A stretch of 64,000 bases of DNA from Mycobacterium barrassiae (GTDB taxonomy: Bacteria; Actinomycetota; Actinomycetes; Mycobacteriales; Mycobacteriaceae): assembly GCF_025822765.1 (NCBI RefSeq), contig NZ_JACKUK010000009.1:124973-188972 (forward strand), given 5' to 3'. Below the pieces are notes generated by a model, which worked only from the letters and a program-made list of their open reading frames with translations, had not been told where the DNA came from and did no database searches. Positions within the stretch are counted from its first letter, which is position 1, and the number at the start of each line of letters is the position of its first letter. Positions 43,724-52,365 of the stretch are shown one piece after another. The translations under genes and the position numbers were made by a program.

Positions 43724-45088
43724 ATGGGCACCACAGTGAATACAAATTTGACGGGTGACGTTGTCCGGCAGGGCGATTCGCGATACGACTCTGCACACCT
43801 CGGCTTCAACCACTTGTTCCGCCATCGTCCTGAAGCGATCGTGTACTGCGGCGAGACGCAGGATGTGGTCAATGCGCTTGCGTGGGCACGGCATAACGAG
43901 GTTCCGGTCCGGGTCAGGAGCGGTGGGCACTGCCTGGAGGGCTGGTCCTCGGTCGACGACGGACTCGTCATCGACGTCAGCCGAATCAAGTCGGCGGCGA
44001 TAGACGCGTCGTCGAACACCGCCACGGTCGGCGCCGGGCTCAACCAGTTGGAGGCGGTGACGTCACTCGGCGAGGCCGGATGTGCCGCGCCGACCGGCAC
44101 CGAGGGCACGGTAGGGCTGGTCGGTGCGACGCTCGGCGGCGGCTTCGGCCTGCTCACCCGTAACTTCGGCATGGCGTCCGACAACCTCCTAGCGGCGGAG
44201 ATCGTGGTGGCGCCGGCAGGCGGTGGGGCCGAGACGATCGTCGCGGACGAAGAGAACAACGCGGATCTGCTCTGGGCGTTACGTGGCGCCGGGAACGGGA
44301 ATTTCGGCATCGTCACCTCACTGACGTACCGGACCTATCCGCTGACGCAGACCCTCTACGTCACCGCTACGTGGACGGGGCTCGACGAGCTGCCGGAGGT
44401 GTACGACGCGTGGCAACAGTCTGCGCCGTACACCGACAATCGCTTGACGAGCCAACTCGAAATACGCCGCGATGAGTTCGTCTTGATCGCCCTGCTGGCG
44501 TCGGGATCCGAGTCCGAAGCGTTGAACCTGCTGTCGCCGATCCTGTCGGTCGGCAAGCCGGAGGTCGTCGTGAAGGACGCGAGCTGGGCGGACACGTATG
44601 CGGAGTTCCAGATTCCACCCGCAGACGAGTTGACGAACTGGAAATTCCTGTCGCAGTTCATCTATGAGCCGTATCCGCCCGAAGCGGTGAACATCGTCAA
44701 GACGTTCATGGCTCAGGCGCCGACCCCGGAATCCAACTACTTCACCAACGCATTCGGCGGAGCGGTCCAGAACAGCGAACCGGCTGGCGGGTCCGCATTC
44801 GTTCATCGCAATGCGCTCTACTATGCCGAGCCCGGCGCCGGCTGGGGTGTCCGCGGTGGGCTTCCCGCGTCGGACGACCCGTTGACCGCGACGTGTGAAG
44901 CGTGGGTTGCGGAGTTCGGCGAAGCCCTGCAGCCCTACGTGAATGGGGCATACGTCAACGTGCCCAATACCGGTATGCCGGACTGGGAAGCCGCATACTG
45001 GGGGGCCAACGTCGACCGCCTGCGCACCGTCAAAGCCAAGTACGACCCCGACAACGTGTTCAGCTACGAACAGAGCGTGAAGGTTTAA
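43724..45088 (+). CDS. FAD-linked oxidase (berberine bridge enzyme-like, PCMH fold)
   Basis: A 454-residue flavoprotein: PCMH FAD domain with VRSGGHCLEGWSS, whose His is the 8-alpha-histidyl flavin site, then GTEGTVGLVGATLGGGFG, and a C-terminal BBE tail (KAKYDPDNVFSYEQS). The second flavin-linking Cys of bicovalent members is not seen in the PTGTEGTVG segment, so attachment is probably through one bond. There is no signal peptide. It is flanked by two paralogous permeases at 3 bp and 2 bp, so it likely oxidises the imported substrate. Confidence 0.85.
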   Translation: MGTTVNTNLTGDVVRQGDSRYDSAHLGFNHLFRHRPEAIVYCGETQDVVNALAWARHNEVPVRVRSGGHCLEGWSSVDDGLVIDVSRIKSAAIDASSNTATVGAGLNQLEAVTSLGEAGCAAPTGTEGTVGLVGATLGGGFGLLTRNFGMASDNLLAAEIVVAPAGGGAETIVADEENNADLLWALRGAGNGNFGIVTSLTYRTYPLTQTLYVTATWTGLDELPEVYDAWQQSAPYTDNRLTSQLEIRRDEFVLIALLASGSESEALNLLSPILSVGKPEVVVKDASWADTYAEFQIPPADELTNWKFLSQFIYEPYPPEAVNIVKTFMAQAPTPESNYFTNAFGGAVQNSEPAGGSAFVHRNALYYAEPGAGWGVRGGLPASDDPLTATCEAWVAEFGEALQPYVNGAYVNVPNTGMPDWEAAYWGANVDRLRTVKAKYDPDNVFSYEQSVKV

Positions 45089-45090
45089 CC

Positions 45091-46566
45091 ATGACAACAG
45101 AGAACATCGCGGGCCCCCGCAGCGCTGACGACGCGGTGCGCAGTTCCGGTTACGCACCCGAACTGAAGCGCACCCTCGGCCCGTTCCAGACGTTTGCGAT
45201 CTCGTTCGCGTTCATCTCGGTCCTGGTCGCCATTTTCGCGACCTACGGCGCCGTGCTGCAGAGCTCGGGACCGGTGGGCATCTGGCTGTTCATCCTTGCC
45301 GGAATCGGGCAGACCCTTGTAGCACTCGTCGTGGCGCAGTTCGCGGCTCGCATCGCGCTTAGCGGTTCGTCCTACCAGTGGGCCTCACGGCTGGCGAATC
45401 CCAAGATCGGTTGGTGGTTCGGTTGGTTGACGTTCTGGTACCTGGCGATCGCAGTGGTCGCGATGACGAACGCACTGGTGAGCCAGGCCCTCATGCCGCT
45501 GTTGGGCATGGCGCCGGACGAACACGTCGCGCGTCTGATCACGGTCGCGGTGCTGCTCGTCGAGGCCGTGCTCGTCATCGCATCGACGCGGCTGCTCGGC
45601 ATGATCTCGTCCACCGCCGTCGCGCTGGAACTCACCATTCTTGTGTTGTTGATAATCGGCGTCATCATCGTCATGGCGGTCACCGGCAGCGGCACGGTCG
45701 ACAACCTCTTCTCGCGGGGCCTGGCCGAAGCAGACCCCCACTACTTCGCAATCGGCGGCGGATTGATGGCCGGCATGATCATGGGCATAGGAACCCTCGT
45801 GGGATTCGACTCCGCCGCGAACCTGGCCGAGGAGGCCAAGGACCCGTTCCGCAGCGTGCCACGCGCGATCGTGTTGTCGGTGGTGGCGTCGGGGGTGCTC
45901 GGCCTGCTGTTCGTCATCACGCTCACTGTGGCAATCAAGGACATCCCGTCGGTGACGACCAGCGGGTCACCCGTCGCTGCGATCATCCGCGAACAACTCG
46001 GACCGGTGTCGGAGCGAATCCTGCTGTCGGGCATCGCGATCGCGATGTTCGGTGCCGCGATGGTGATCATGGCGTCCGGCGCGCGACTGGCGTTCGCCAT
46101 GGCCCGCGATGCGCGTTTCCCCGCGCACGCAGTGTTCCGCCGGGTCAATCCGCGCACCCAGACCCCGGTGTTCGCGACGCTTCTGATCCTCGGGATCGGC
46201 GTCATCCTCATGGTGGCGCTGCCCGGTGCCGCATTGCTGCAACTGATCATCGGATCGACCCTGCTGCCTGCCCTCATCTACGGCGGCATCGTCGTGCTCT
46301 ACCTCGCCGTCCGGAAACGCCTCGGACGCAAGGAAGGCGCGTTCAGCCTCGGGCGCTTCGAGTTGCCGGTGGCCGTCGCCGCGGTGATCTGGGTTGCGTT
46401 GGCCGTGCTGGCGCTGGTGTCACCATCGGACGCATTGGTTCCTGACCTGATCGTCCTCGGCTTGGTCCTGACGGGCGGGGTCTACTTCGCCAAGATGCTG
46501 TACTTCAACCGCGATGTCCTCGAGCACGAGCCGGGCGAGGACTCGGCTACCTCGTTTGCGCCGTAG
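45091..46566 (+). CDS. APC family amino acid/amine permease (copy 2)
   Basis: A 491-residue paralogue of the permease at 42254, alike through the whole length (ALSGSSYQWASRLANPKIG, GFDSAANLAEEAKDP, RRVNPRTQTP). The ATG 2 bp after the oxidase stop is used; the longer upstream frame is inside the oxidase gene. It is the last gene of the operon, followed by a perfect hairpin at 46590. Two copies beside one oxidase may handle substrate and product. Confidence 0.88.
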   Translation: MTTENIAGPRSADDAVRSSGYAPELKRTLGPFQTFAISFAFISVLVAIFATYGAVLQSSGPVGIWLFILAGIGQTLVALVVAQFAARIALSGSSYQWASRLANPKIGWWFGWLTFWYLAIAVVAMTNALVSQALMPLLGMAPDEHVARLITVAVLLVEAVLVIASTRLLGMISSTAVALELTILVLLIIGVIIVMAVTGSGTVDNLFSRGLAEADPHYFAIGGGLMAGMIMGIGTLVGFDSAANLAEEAKDPFRSVPRAIVLSVVASGVLGLLFVITLTVAIKDIPSVTTSGSPVAAIIREQLGPVSERILLSGIAIAMFGAAMVIMASGARLAFAMARDARFPAHAVFRRVNPRTQTPVFATLLILGIGVILMVALPGAALLQLIIGSTLLPALIYGGIVVLYLAVRKRLGRKEGAFSLGRFELPVAVAAVIWVALAVLALVSPSDALVPDLIVLGLVLTGGVYFAKMLYFNRDVLEHEPGEDSATSFAP

Positions 46567-46589
46567 CCGCGCACTGATCGCTGGAGGCA

Positions 46590-46647
46590 CCGAGACTGCG
46601 CACAGATCGCGGATCAGCGCGAAAACGCGATCTGTGCGCAGTCTCGG
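46590..46647. repeat. Perfect intergenic hairpin, CGAGACTG-ACAGATCGCG class
   Basis: 22-nt arms at 46590-46611 and 46626-46647, perfectly complementary, 14-nt loop. The arm contains CCGAGACTGCGCACAG followed by ATCGCG. It starts 24 nt after the permease stop and ends before the CAAG repeats. Confidence 0.9.
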
Positions 46648-46659
46648 CGTCGACGGTTC

Positions 46660-46686
46660 CAAGAATTCGTCAAGAATCCTTCAAGG
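46660..46686. promoter_or_regulatory. Three direct half-sites at 11-bp spacing (CAAGAAT-type)
   Basis: CAAGAATTCGT, CAAGAATCCTT and CAAGG begin at 46660, 46671 and 46682. The array matches 11692-11717 in sequence and spacing, as for an OmpR-family response regulator. It is 39 nt ahead of the lipoprotein ATG. Confidence 0.6.
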
Positions 46687-46697
46687 TCGCCGACGCA

Positions 46698-46717
46698 CCC
46701 TTCCACAACTGGAAGGG
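46698..46717 (+). promoter_or_regulatory. Hairpin sequestering the Shine-Dalgarno of the lipoprotein gene
   Basis: CCCTTCC-acaact-GGAAGGG, perfect 7-bp stem. The right arm GGAAGGG is the ribosome-binding site, 7 nt before the ATG at 46725, so folding would hide it. It may damp or time translation. Confidence 0.5.
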
Positions 46718-46724
46718 AACGCAC

Positions 46725-47972
46725 ATGCACAAGCTCTTGCATCAAGCAGCGGTCGTCGCAGCAGCCGCCGTAGTGGTGGTCGGATGCTCGTCGTCAACGG
46801 AACCGGGCGCGCAGCCCGGCACCTCCTCTGCACCCGCGTCGCCGTCGCCGACTCCGTCGGCGGAGATGGTCGCCCACAACACCGAGGCCCCGATCCAGGC
46901 CATCCCGTGGTCCGAGGTCGGCCAGGGCTGGATGCTCGCGATGTGGAACGCCGCCTCGCCCAATAATCCCGGCGATGACTTCTCCCCCGACGAGCCGACG
47001 CCCTACAACGCCGAGACGACGCTGTACCTCGTCAACCCCGAAGGGGGTCGTTACGCGATCACGACGTTCGCCGCGCCGGGTGACGACGGTTCGCTGCCGG
47101 TACTCGCCGACTGGTCGGGCGACGGCAGCCGCGCACTCTTCTATCGGCACGGCGATGACTTGACCGTGATCGAGGTCAACCTGCACACCGGCGAGCGCAC
47201 GTCGTTCCCGGTCAAGGGCGGCTACTCCGTCGTCCCGCGCTACACCCAGCCCGAGGGCAAGGCGGTGCTGCTGCTGAAATCGAACGACGTCGACAGCCCG
47301 GCCTCACTCACGCGCGTCGACCTTTCCGGCAAGCAGCAACTGACGTATCCGGTCGACAAGCTCGGTAGCGAATTCAACGCCTCGGCCCTCTCCACGCCCG
47401 ACGGCACTCGGCTGCTGCTCGGCACCGAAAGCGGTCTGGCGTTGATGGGCAACAACGGGACGCCCGGAGACCAGCTATCGATTCCGAATACCAGCGACTG
47501 CACCCCGGTGCGCTGGTGGGAGAAGGACGTCGCCCTAACTCGTTGCTACGGAGCAGAATTCAGCTCTTCGAGGCTGTGGCTCGTCCCCATCGACGGCACG
47601 GCTCCGCGACCGCTGACCGCGGAGAACGACGGAACCGTCGGTCCGGATCTGGCCGACCTGAACGCCTGGCAGCTGCCGGCAGGCACGTTCGTCCAGGCGG
47701 CGGGTGGATGCGGTTACATCTATCTCGCGAAGCTCAACTCGACCGACGGTACGACCACCCCGGTGTCCGTACCGGACGTGGAAGAAGAGCACAGCATCCG
47801 GGTGCTCGGTGTTACTGACGGCCGGCTGCAGCTACAAGCGACGCAGGCGTGCGGGAGCGGCGACTCGCTACTCGACTACGACCCGGCGTCGGGAACCTCC
47901 ACGGTGCTGCTCGGCGGCGACGTGAACGGCGGCGGCGTCGTCGACGCGGTCGCCTACCCGGACACCGAATAG
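46725..47972 (+). CDS. Lipoprotein with TolB/WD-like beta-propeller repeats
   Basis: A 415-residue lipoprotein (lipobox VVVGC, Cys21), then a Ser/Pro/Thr linker and repeated short strands of propeller type (LPVLADWSGDGSRALFYR, STPDGTRLLLGTESG, DYDPASGTSTVLLGG). Such external propellers bind ligands or proteins; no catalytic residue is identifiable. It is controlled by the CAAG array and the Shine-Dalgarno hairpin upstream. A second lipoprotein gene follows after 79 bp. Confidence 0.8.
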   Translation: MHKLLHQAAVVAAAAVVVVGCSSSTEPGAQPGTSSAPASPSPTPSAEMVAHNTEAPIQAIPWSEVGQGWMLAMWNAASPNNPGDDFSPDEPTPYNAETTLYLVNPEGGRYAITTFAAPGDDGSLPVLADWSGDGSRALFYRHGDDLTVIEVNLHTGERTSFPVKGGYSVVPRYTQPEGKAVLLLKSNDVDSPASLTRVDLSGKQQLTYPVDKLGSEFNASALSTPDGTRLLLGTESGLALMGNNGTPGDQLSIPNTSDCTPVRWWEKDVALTRCYGAEFSSSRLWLVPIDGTAPRPLTAENDGTVGPDLADLNAWQLPAGTFVQAAGGCGYIYLAKLNSTDGTTTPVSVPDVEEEHSIRVLGVTDGRLQLQATQACGSGDSLLDYDPASGTSTVLLGGDVNGGGVVDAVAYPDTE

Positions 47973-48051
47973 CCCACGGGTTCACCCATTTACTTCACGG
48001 TCGAAATCTGCGACCGTGTCAATTTCACAGGTCAGTGCTAAGGAGACAGCG

Positions 48052-48930
48052 ATGCGCACTCGAATTGTTCCGGTGTTTGCGGCCGCGTTGGTATTGGCCG
48101 GGTGTAGCGGCTCTCCCACGGAGGAGGCCGAATCTCCCGAGTCGTCGGCGGCCGCGCAGTCGGCGGGGGAGAACGTCGACTCGAAGAACGGCCCGGCCCC
48201 CGAGGCCCCCGCGGACGGCGGGACCGGCGGGACGATGATCGTCATGTACGAGGACGCCGACACCCCGGAAGCGCTGAACGGGAAGAAGATTCAGCAGGAC
48301 AATCAAATGCTCGAAGAGCTCGCCGCCGATGTGAACGAGTCGCTCAACCTGCCCCACGACGTCACTCTGCGCGGAGCGCAATGCGGTACTCCGAACGCCT
48401 ATTGGAGTGAGGCCGACAACGCGATCACCATGTGCTACGAGGACACCGACTGGTCCCTTGCGGCGTTCACAAAGGCGGGTGACGCCGATCCCCTGGAGGC
48501 AGCGCTGGGTTCCGAGTACACGACCTTCTATCACGAGCTCGCTCATATGGCGGTCAGCGTTTACGACCTTCCAATCACCGGACGCGAGGAGGACGCCGCC
48601 GATCAGGCCGCCGCCTACCTACTTCTGACGCCAGGCGAGGACGGCCAGGACCCGCAGTCGGTTGACGCAGTGAAAGACTTTGCGCGCGCTTTCGCCGTAC
48701 TCGCAGAAGTCCAGACTGAGTTCACCGCGGAAGACATGGCCGACGAACACTCATTGAACCTCCAGCGGGTCTACAACTTGGAATGCTGGATCTACGGATC
48801 CAATCCCGAAGCCAATGGTGACCTGGTCGCGAACGGTCAACTGCCCCAGGACCGTGCGGAGCGCTGCCCCGAGGAGTGGGAACAGCTCGAACAAGCGTGG
48901 TCGACACTGCTCGAACCCCACTGGAAGTAG
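48052..48930 (+). CDS. DUF4344-type metallopeptidase lipoprotein
   Basis: A 292-residue protein with lipobox LAGC (Cys18), an acidic Glu/Ser linker, and the zinc motif HELAH in TTFYHELAHMAVSVY, with a third acidic ligand region EEDAADQAAAY, as in DUF4344 peptidases. The ATG at 48052 has AAGGAGA upstream. It should act outside the cell membrane; the substrate is unknown. Two later Cys (NLECWIYG, AERCPEEW) may form a disulfide. Confidence 0.8.
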   Translation: MRTRIVPVFAAALVLAGCSGSPTEEAESPESSAAAQSAGENVDSKNGPAPEAPADGGTGGTMIVMYEDADTPEALNGKKIQQDNQMLEELAADVNESLNLPHDVTLRGAQCGTPNAYWSEADNAITMCYEDTDWSLAAFTKAGDADPLEAALGSEYTTFYHELAHMAVSVYDLPITGREEDAADQAAAYLLLTPGEDGQDPQSVDAVKDFARAFAVLAEVQTEFTAEDMADEHSLNLQRVYNLECWIYGSNPEANGDLVANGQLPQDRAERCPEEWEQLEQAWSTLLEPHWK

Positions 48931-49057
48931 CGGCGACACCATGGAGGCTGTGATCTTGATAACTGGCGGCCGTCGCGTGCAGGACATTATTGACACTGGC
49001 GTCGGCGGCGATTTCCAAAGACCCGCGTAATCGCCGATCAGCCGATACATTCCGTCC

Positions 49058-49981
49058 GTGGAACCCCAGAACCCGCAGGCGCCAGAGCGCCAAGGAACTA
49101 CGCGCCACGGCGCCAAGCCACGCTCCGGCGGGCGGCGCATCGCAACGATTCTCATCGTCGTTGTGCTCTTCGTGTTGGCCTACGTTGTCACGCTGTTCGC
49201 GTATTGGGAGCTGTCCGGTTCTGCCACGGAGTTGGGCCCGGCCGACGAGGGCGACGGATCCGAGACAGTCGTCCTCGTGACGGTGAAGGCATTGCGCACT
49301 GTCGACTACCAGGCCGACGTCAAGGTGCTCGTCGTCCCACAGGATGACCTCGTCGACGAACGCCTCGAGGTCCTCAACACCGACATCTCGGTGCGGCTGT
49401 ACCCGTGGAATACCCTGGGCGACTTGAACTTTCCCGCCGGTGAGTCCCCCGCCGAAAAGACCACCACCCTCGACCTCGATGGTGACGTGAACAATTGGCC
49501 GTTCGACCGGTACACAACCGCGCCGATCAGTGCGACGTTGCTCGTCGGATCTGGCGAGGACCGGCAGTACATGCCCGCCCGCGTCGAACTCGAAGGGGCG
49601 CTGCAGGGCTGGGACCTCTACGCCGACGAGGTAGCCCCGGGACCAAACGACTCCGGCAGCGAAACCGCAACCAAGCTGACACTGAAACGGTCCCTTGGCC
49701 CACTCGCATTCGATCTCGGCATCTGCCTCGTGTTGATCACCCTGCCGACGCTGGCGATCATCACAGCGGTGCAAGTGATCACGAGACGTAAGGCATTCCA
49801 GATGCCGTTCCTAACGTGGTACGCCGCAATGCTGTTCGCGGTCGTCCCGCTGCGGAACATCCTCCCGGGAGCGCCGCCGCCGGGGGCCTGGATCGACGTC
49901 GCCCTCGTGTTGTGGGTCCTCGTCGCGTTGGTCACCGCGATGGTGATGGCGGTCGTCTCCTGGCAAAGGCAGGTCGACTAG
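49058..49981 (+). CDS. DUF4436 membrane protein
   Basis: A 307-residue protein: one helix at about 27-49, an external beta-rich region (VRLYPWNTLGDLNFPAG, NNWPFDRYTT), then three helices in the last 90 residues. NWPFDRY is the hallmark of DUF4436. The role is unknown. GTG start; convergent with the serine hydrolase. Confidence 0.85.
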   Translation: MEPQNPQAPERQGTTRHGAKPRSGGRRIATILIVVVLFVLAYVVTLFAYWELSGSATELGPADEGDGSETVVLVTVKALRTVDYQADVKVLVVPQDDLVDERLEVLNTDISVRLYPWNTLGDLNFPAGESPAEKTTTLDLDGDVNNWPFDRYTTAPISATLLVGSGEDRQYMPARVELEGALQGWDLYADEVAPGPNDSGSETATKLTLKRSLGPLAFDLGICLVLITLPTLAIITAVQVITRRKAFQMPFLTWYAAMLFAVVPLRNILPGAPPPGAWIDVALVLWVLVALVTAMVMAVVSWQRQVD

Positions 49982-49993
49982 TTCTGGAGTCGG

Positions 49994-51139
49994 CTACAGC
50001 CAGAGGTTTCCGAGTTCCTCCGCAATGGCCTCCGGATCCTGATTCCCGGTGTTGCAACTGACGGCGATGGCCGTACGTCGGTCCGGGCTGACGTGGAACG
50101 CGGTGACCGAACCGGACCACTCACCATCGTGGTAGAGCTCCCCGTTGGGTAGGACGAATAGACCCGCGCCGTAGCGCTCGTCGCCGTCGGGATCGGTCTC
50201 CACCGCTCCCGCGGTTTGCGCCTCGAGCAGCTTCGGGCCGCCCACTTTGCCGGTGCGGTAGTTGTCCGCCCAACGGACCAGTTGGGACGGCGTGGTCTGG
50301 ACCGCGCCGTCGCCAACCTGCTCCCAGGCGGTGACCGCCAGGGTGTATTCGCCGGTGCTGTCGTCATATTCGTAGGGCTGCGCACTGTCTGGCAGGACGC
50401 GGGGATCCATTGTCATCGCCAGGTCGAGTGGTTTGAAGACCCGCGCGTTCAAGAATGCCGGCAACGGTTGGCCGGAGACCTGCTGCACGATGTCGGCGAG
50501 CAGCAGGTAGTTGGAGTTCGAATAGTCGAACTGGGAGCCGGGTTCGAACTGCAGCTCAGGCACTTTCGCCAATACCTGCACCGCCTGCTCCTGCGTGGTG
50601 CGGTCGGTGTAGTCGTATCCGGCATCCTCGAGCAGCCCGATGTAGTCAGGGATGCCGCTCGTCTGGTGCATCAGCTGTTCGACGGTCACGGTTTCGGCCC
50701 ATTCGGGTAATCCGGGTAAGTGACTCGCCAGCGAGTCATCGAGCGACAGTTTGCCGTCGTTCGCCAGTAGGAGGATTGCGGTTGCGGTGAATTGCTTTGA
50801 CACCGAGGCGATGTCGAAGACACTGTGAGTGGTGAGTTGCGCGCCCGTTTCCAGGTCGGCGAGACCCCGGGCTCCTGACCAGACCACGTCGCCTTCGATC
50901 CCAACCGCCGCGGAGCATCCTGGCTCATCGGCCTTGACGGCGCCGTCCAACACGCTCTGACTGCTGGCCGCCAAGTCGGGATCAGCCGCACCCGTCACCG
51001 AAACGGTGGACGTCGTAGGCGCGCCTGCTTGCGTTGTCGGAGAGGGTTCTTCGGCGGCGTCGCTCTGGTCACCGCAGGCGGCGAGTAGTAGCACGACTGC
51101 AACGAGTCGAAGTGCCATTCCACGTTTGACGTCCATCAT
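49994..51139 (-). CDS. Serine hydrolase lipoprotein (beta-lactamase family, class C-like)
   Basis: A 381-residue lipoprotein (lipobox LLAAC, Cys22). Active-site motifs: S112-V-S-K115, YSN in FDYSNSNYL and HDG in YHDGEWSGS. It is related in type, not closely in sequence, to the hydrolase at 5321. The ATG at 51139 has AGGAGG 5 nt upstream. Likely an esterase or D,D-peptidase-like enzyme at the surface. Confidence 0.88.
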   Translation of the reverse strand: MMDVKRGMALRLVAVVLLLAACGDQSDAAEEPSPTTQAGAPTTSTVSVTGAADPDLAASSQSVLDGAVKADEPGCSAAVGIEGDVVWSGARGLADLETGAQLTTHSVFDIASVSKQFTATAILLLANDGKLSLDDSLASHLPGLPEWAETVTVEQLMHQTSGIPDYIGLLEDAGYDYTDRTTQEQAVQVLAKVPELQFEPGSQFDYSNSNYLLLADIVQQVSGQPLPAFLNARVFKPLDLAMTMDPRVLPDSAQPYEYDDSTGEYTLAVTAWEQVGDGAVQTTPSQLVRWADNYRTGKVGGPKLLEAQTAGAVETDPDGDERYGAGLFVLPNGELYHDGEWSGSVTAFHVSPDRRTAIAVSCNTGNQDPEAIAEELGNLWL

Positions 51140-51218
51140 GGCTACCTCCTGGCGCCGAGGATATAGCGCTGACCCGTGAATCGACTGTCGTCTGAGCAGA
51201 AGCTGAGATTGCGCTGAT

Positions 51219-51578
51219 TCAGCGGCAGCAGTTCGGATCGAGCACCGTGCAGAGTGCGGTCAAGGACTCACGCCGGGGCCAGTGGTACACGTTCATGCCG
51301 CGCCGCTCCGATTCGACCATGCCCGCACGACGTAATTGCGAAAGGTGATGGCTGACAGTGGATTCGCCCAGTCCCACCGCGGCAGCCAGATCCTTGCTGC
51401 ACTCCTCACCCGCATCGCTGCTGAACAACAGCGACATCAGTTGCACCCGCACCGGGTCAGCCAGGGCCTTGAGACGAAGCGCGATCTCCAGTGCCTCGTC
51501 ATCGCCGAGCGGCCCGGCCGCGACTGGTGAGCAACAGACGGGTGAGGACACGTCGACCATGGGCAGGGCCTTGGGCAT
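51219..51578 (-). CDS. ArsR/SmtB family metal(loid)-responsive repressor
   Basis: A 119-residue winged-helix repressor: DPVRVQLMSLL, then the recognition helix ESTVSHHLSQLRRAG. Cys are clustered at Cys15-Cys16 (SPVCCSPV), Cys60 in GEECSKDL, and Cys110, Cys117, Cys118 at the C-terminus (PNCCR), enough to bind arsenite, cadmium or similar thiophilic ions. The ATG at 51578 gives the compact family length. It is divergent from the CadI-like gene, and the gap between them carries two GACATAAGTC sites. Confidence 0.9.
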   Translation of the reverse strand: MPKALPMVDVSSPVCCSPVAAGPLGDDEALEIALRLKALADPVRVQLMSLLFSSDAGEECSKDLAAAVGLGESTVSHHLSQLRRAGMVESERRGMNVYHWPRRESLTALCTVLDPNCCR

Positions 51579-51602
51579 GGCTGCATTCTGCCACAGGATA
51601 TT

Positions 51603-51656
51603 GACATAAGTCGAAAAGGTGGCATCATCGGTGCCATCAAAAGTTCGACATAAGTC
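51603..51656. promoter_or_regulatory. Twin ArsR operator sites between arsR and the CadI-like gene
   Basis: GACATAAGTC occurs at 51603-51612 and 51647-51656, 44 nt apart (about four helical turns), within wider TTGACATAAGTCGAA and TTCGACATAAGTCAC boxes. A TGGCA-N7-TGCCA repeat lies between. Each gene has one site near its promoter, fitting repression of both. Confidence 0.75.
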
Positions 51657-51678
51657 ACATAGGTAGACGGAGGTCACC

Positions 51679-52167
51679 ATGTCCCGTGTTCAACTCGCCC
51701 TCAACGTCGACGACCTCGGCGAGGCCGTGCAGTTCTACTCGAAGCTGTTCAACACCCAGCCAGCGAAACTCAAGGAGGGATACGCCAACTTCGTCGTCGC
51801 CGAGCCCGCCCTCAAGCTCGTGTTACTCGAGAACCCAGGAAAAGGCGGCACCCTCAACCACCTTGGGGTCGAGGTTGACTCCAGCGACACCGTCCATGAA
51901 GAGATCGGTCGCCTGGCCGCGCAGGGGATGTTCACCGAAGAAGAGATGGGCACGACGTGCTGCTTCGCCACCCAAGACAAGGCGTGGGTGACTGGGCCCG
52001 GCGGCGAGAGGTGGGAGATCTACACGGTCCTCGCCGACTCCGAGCATTTCGGCACCAGTCCCGCACTGCTGGGCGCCGACCCGTCGGGCGGATGCTCATG
52101 CGGTGCCTGCAACGACGGCGATGTGACGGACGGGCACCGCGCCGAAACGCCGACGGCCTGCTGCTGA
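51679..52167 (+). CDS. cadI: CadI/ArsI-family metal(loid)-induced glyoxalase-fold protein
   Basis: A 162-residue vicinal-oxygen-chelate protein: SRVQLALNVDDLGEAVQFYS, NHLGVEVDS with the conserved His, TTCCFATQDKAWVTGPGG with the paired Cys, and RWEIY with a metal-ligand Glu. It matches M. tuberculosis CadI (Rv2641) and ArsI, the C-As lyase that demethylates organoarsenicals. A Cys-rich tail (GGCSCGACNDG, TACC) could bind metal. The Cys pair and His are needed for ArsI activity; cadmium or arsenic specificity is not decidable from sequence. Confidence 0.9.
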   Translation: MSRVQLALNVDDLGEAVQFYSKLFNTQPAKLKEGYANFVVAEPALKLVLLENPGKGGTLNHLGVEVDSSDTVHEEIGRLAAQGMFTEEEMGTTCCFATQDKAWVTGPGGERWEIYTVLADSEHFGTSPALLGADPSGGCSCGACNDGDVTDGHRAETPTACC

Positions 52168-52365
52168 GGTCGCGCCGTCGGCGGTGAGCGATGTTCGCCT
52201 CCGGCGTCCACAAAGCATCCACTCACCGTCAACACCGCCCGGATACGTTCTGTTTTCTGATTCAAATTTCGCGATTTTGGATACATCTTGATCAAAGAGT
52301 GATGTGATGGGGATCACTGCGAAGATGAATTCATTCGCCAGGCGATCCGCGGGAGGGGGGGAACG

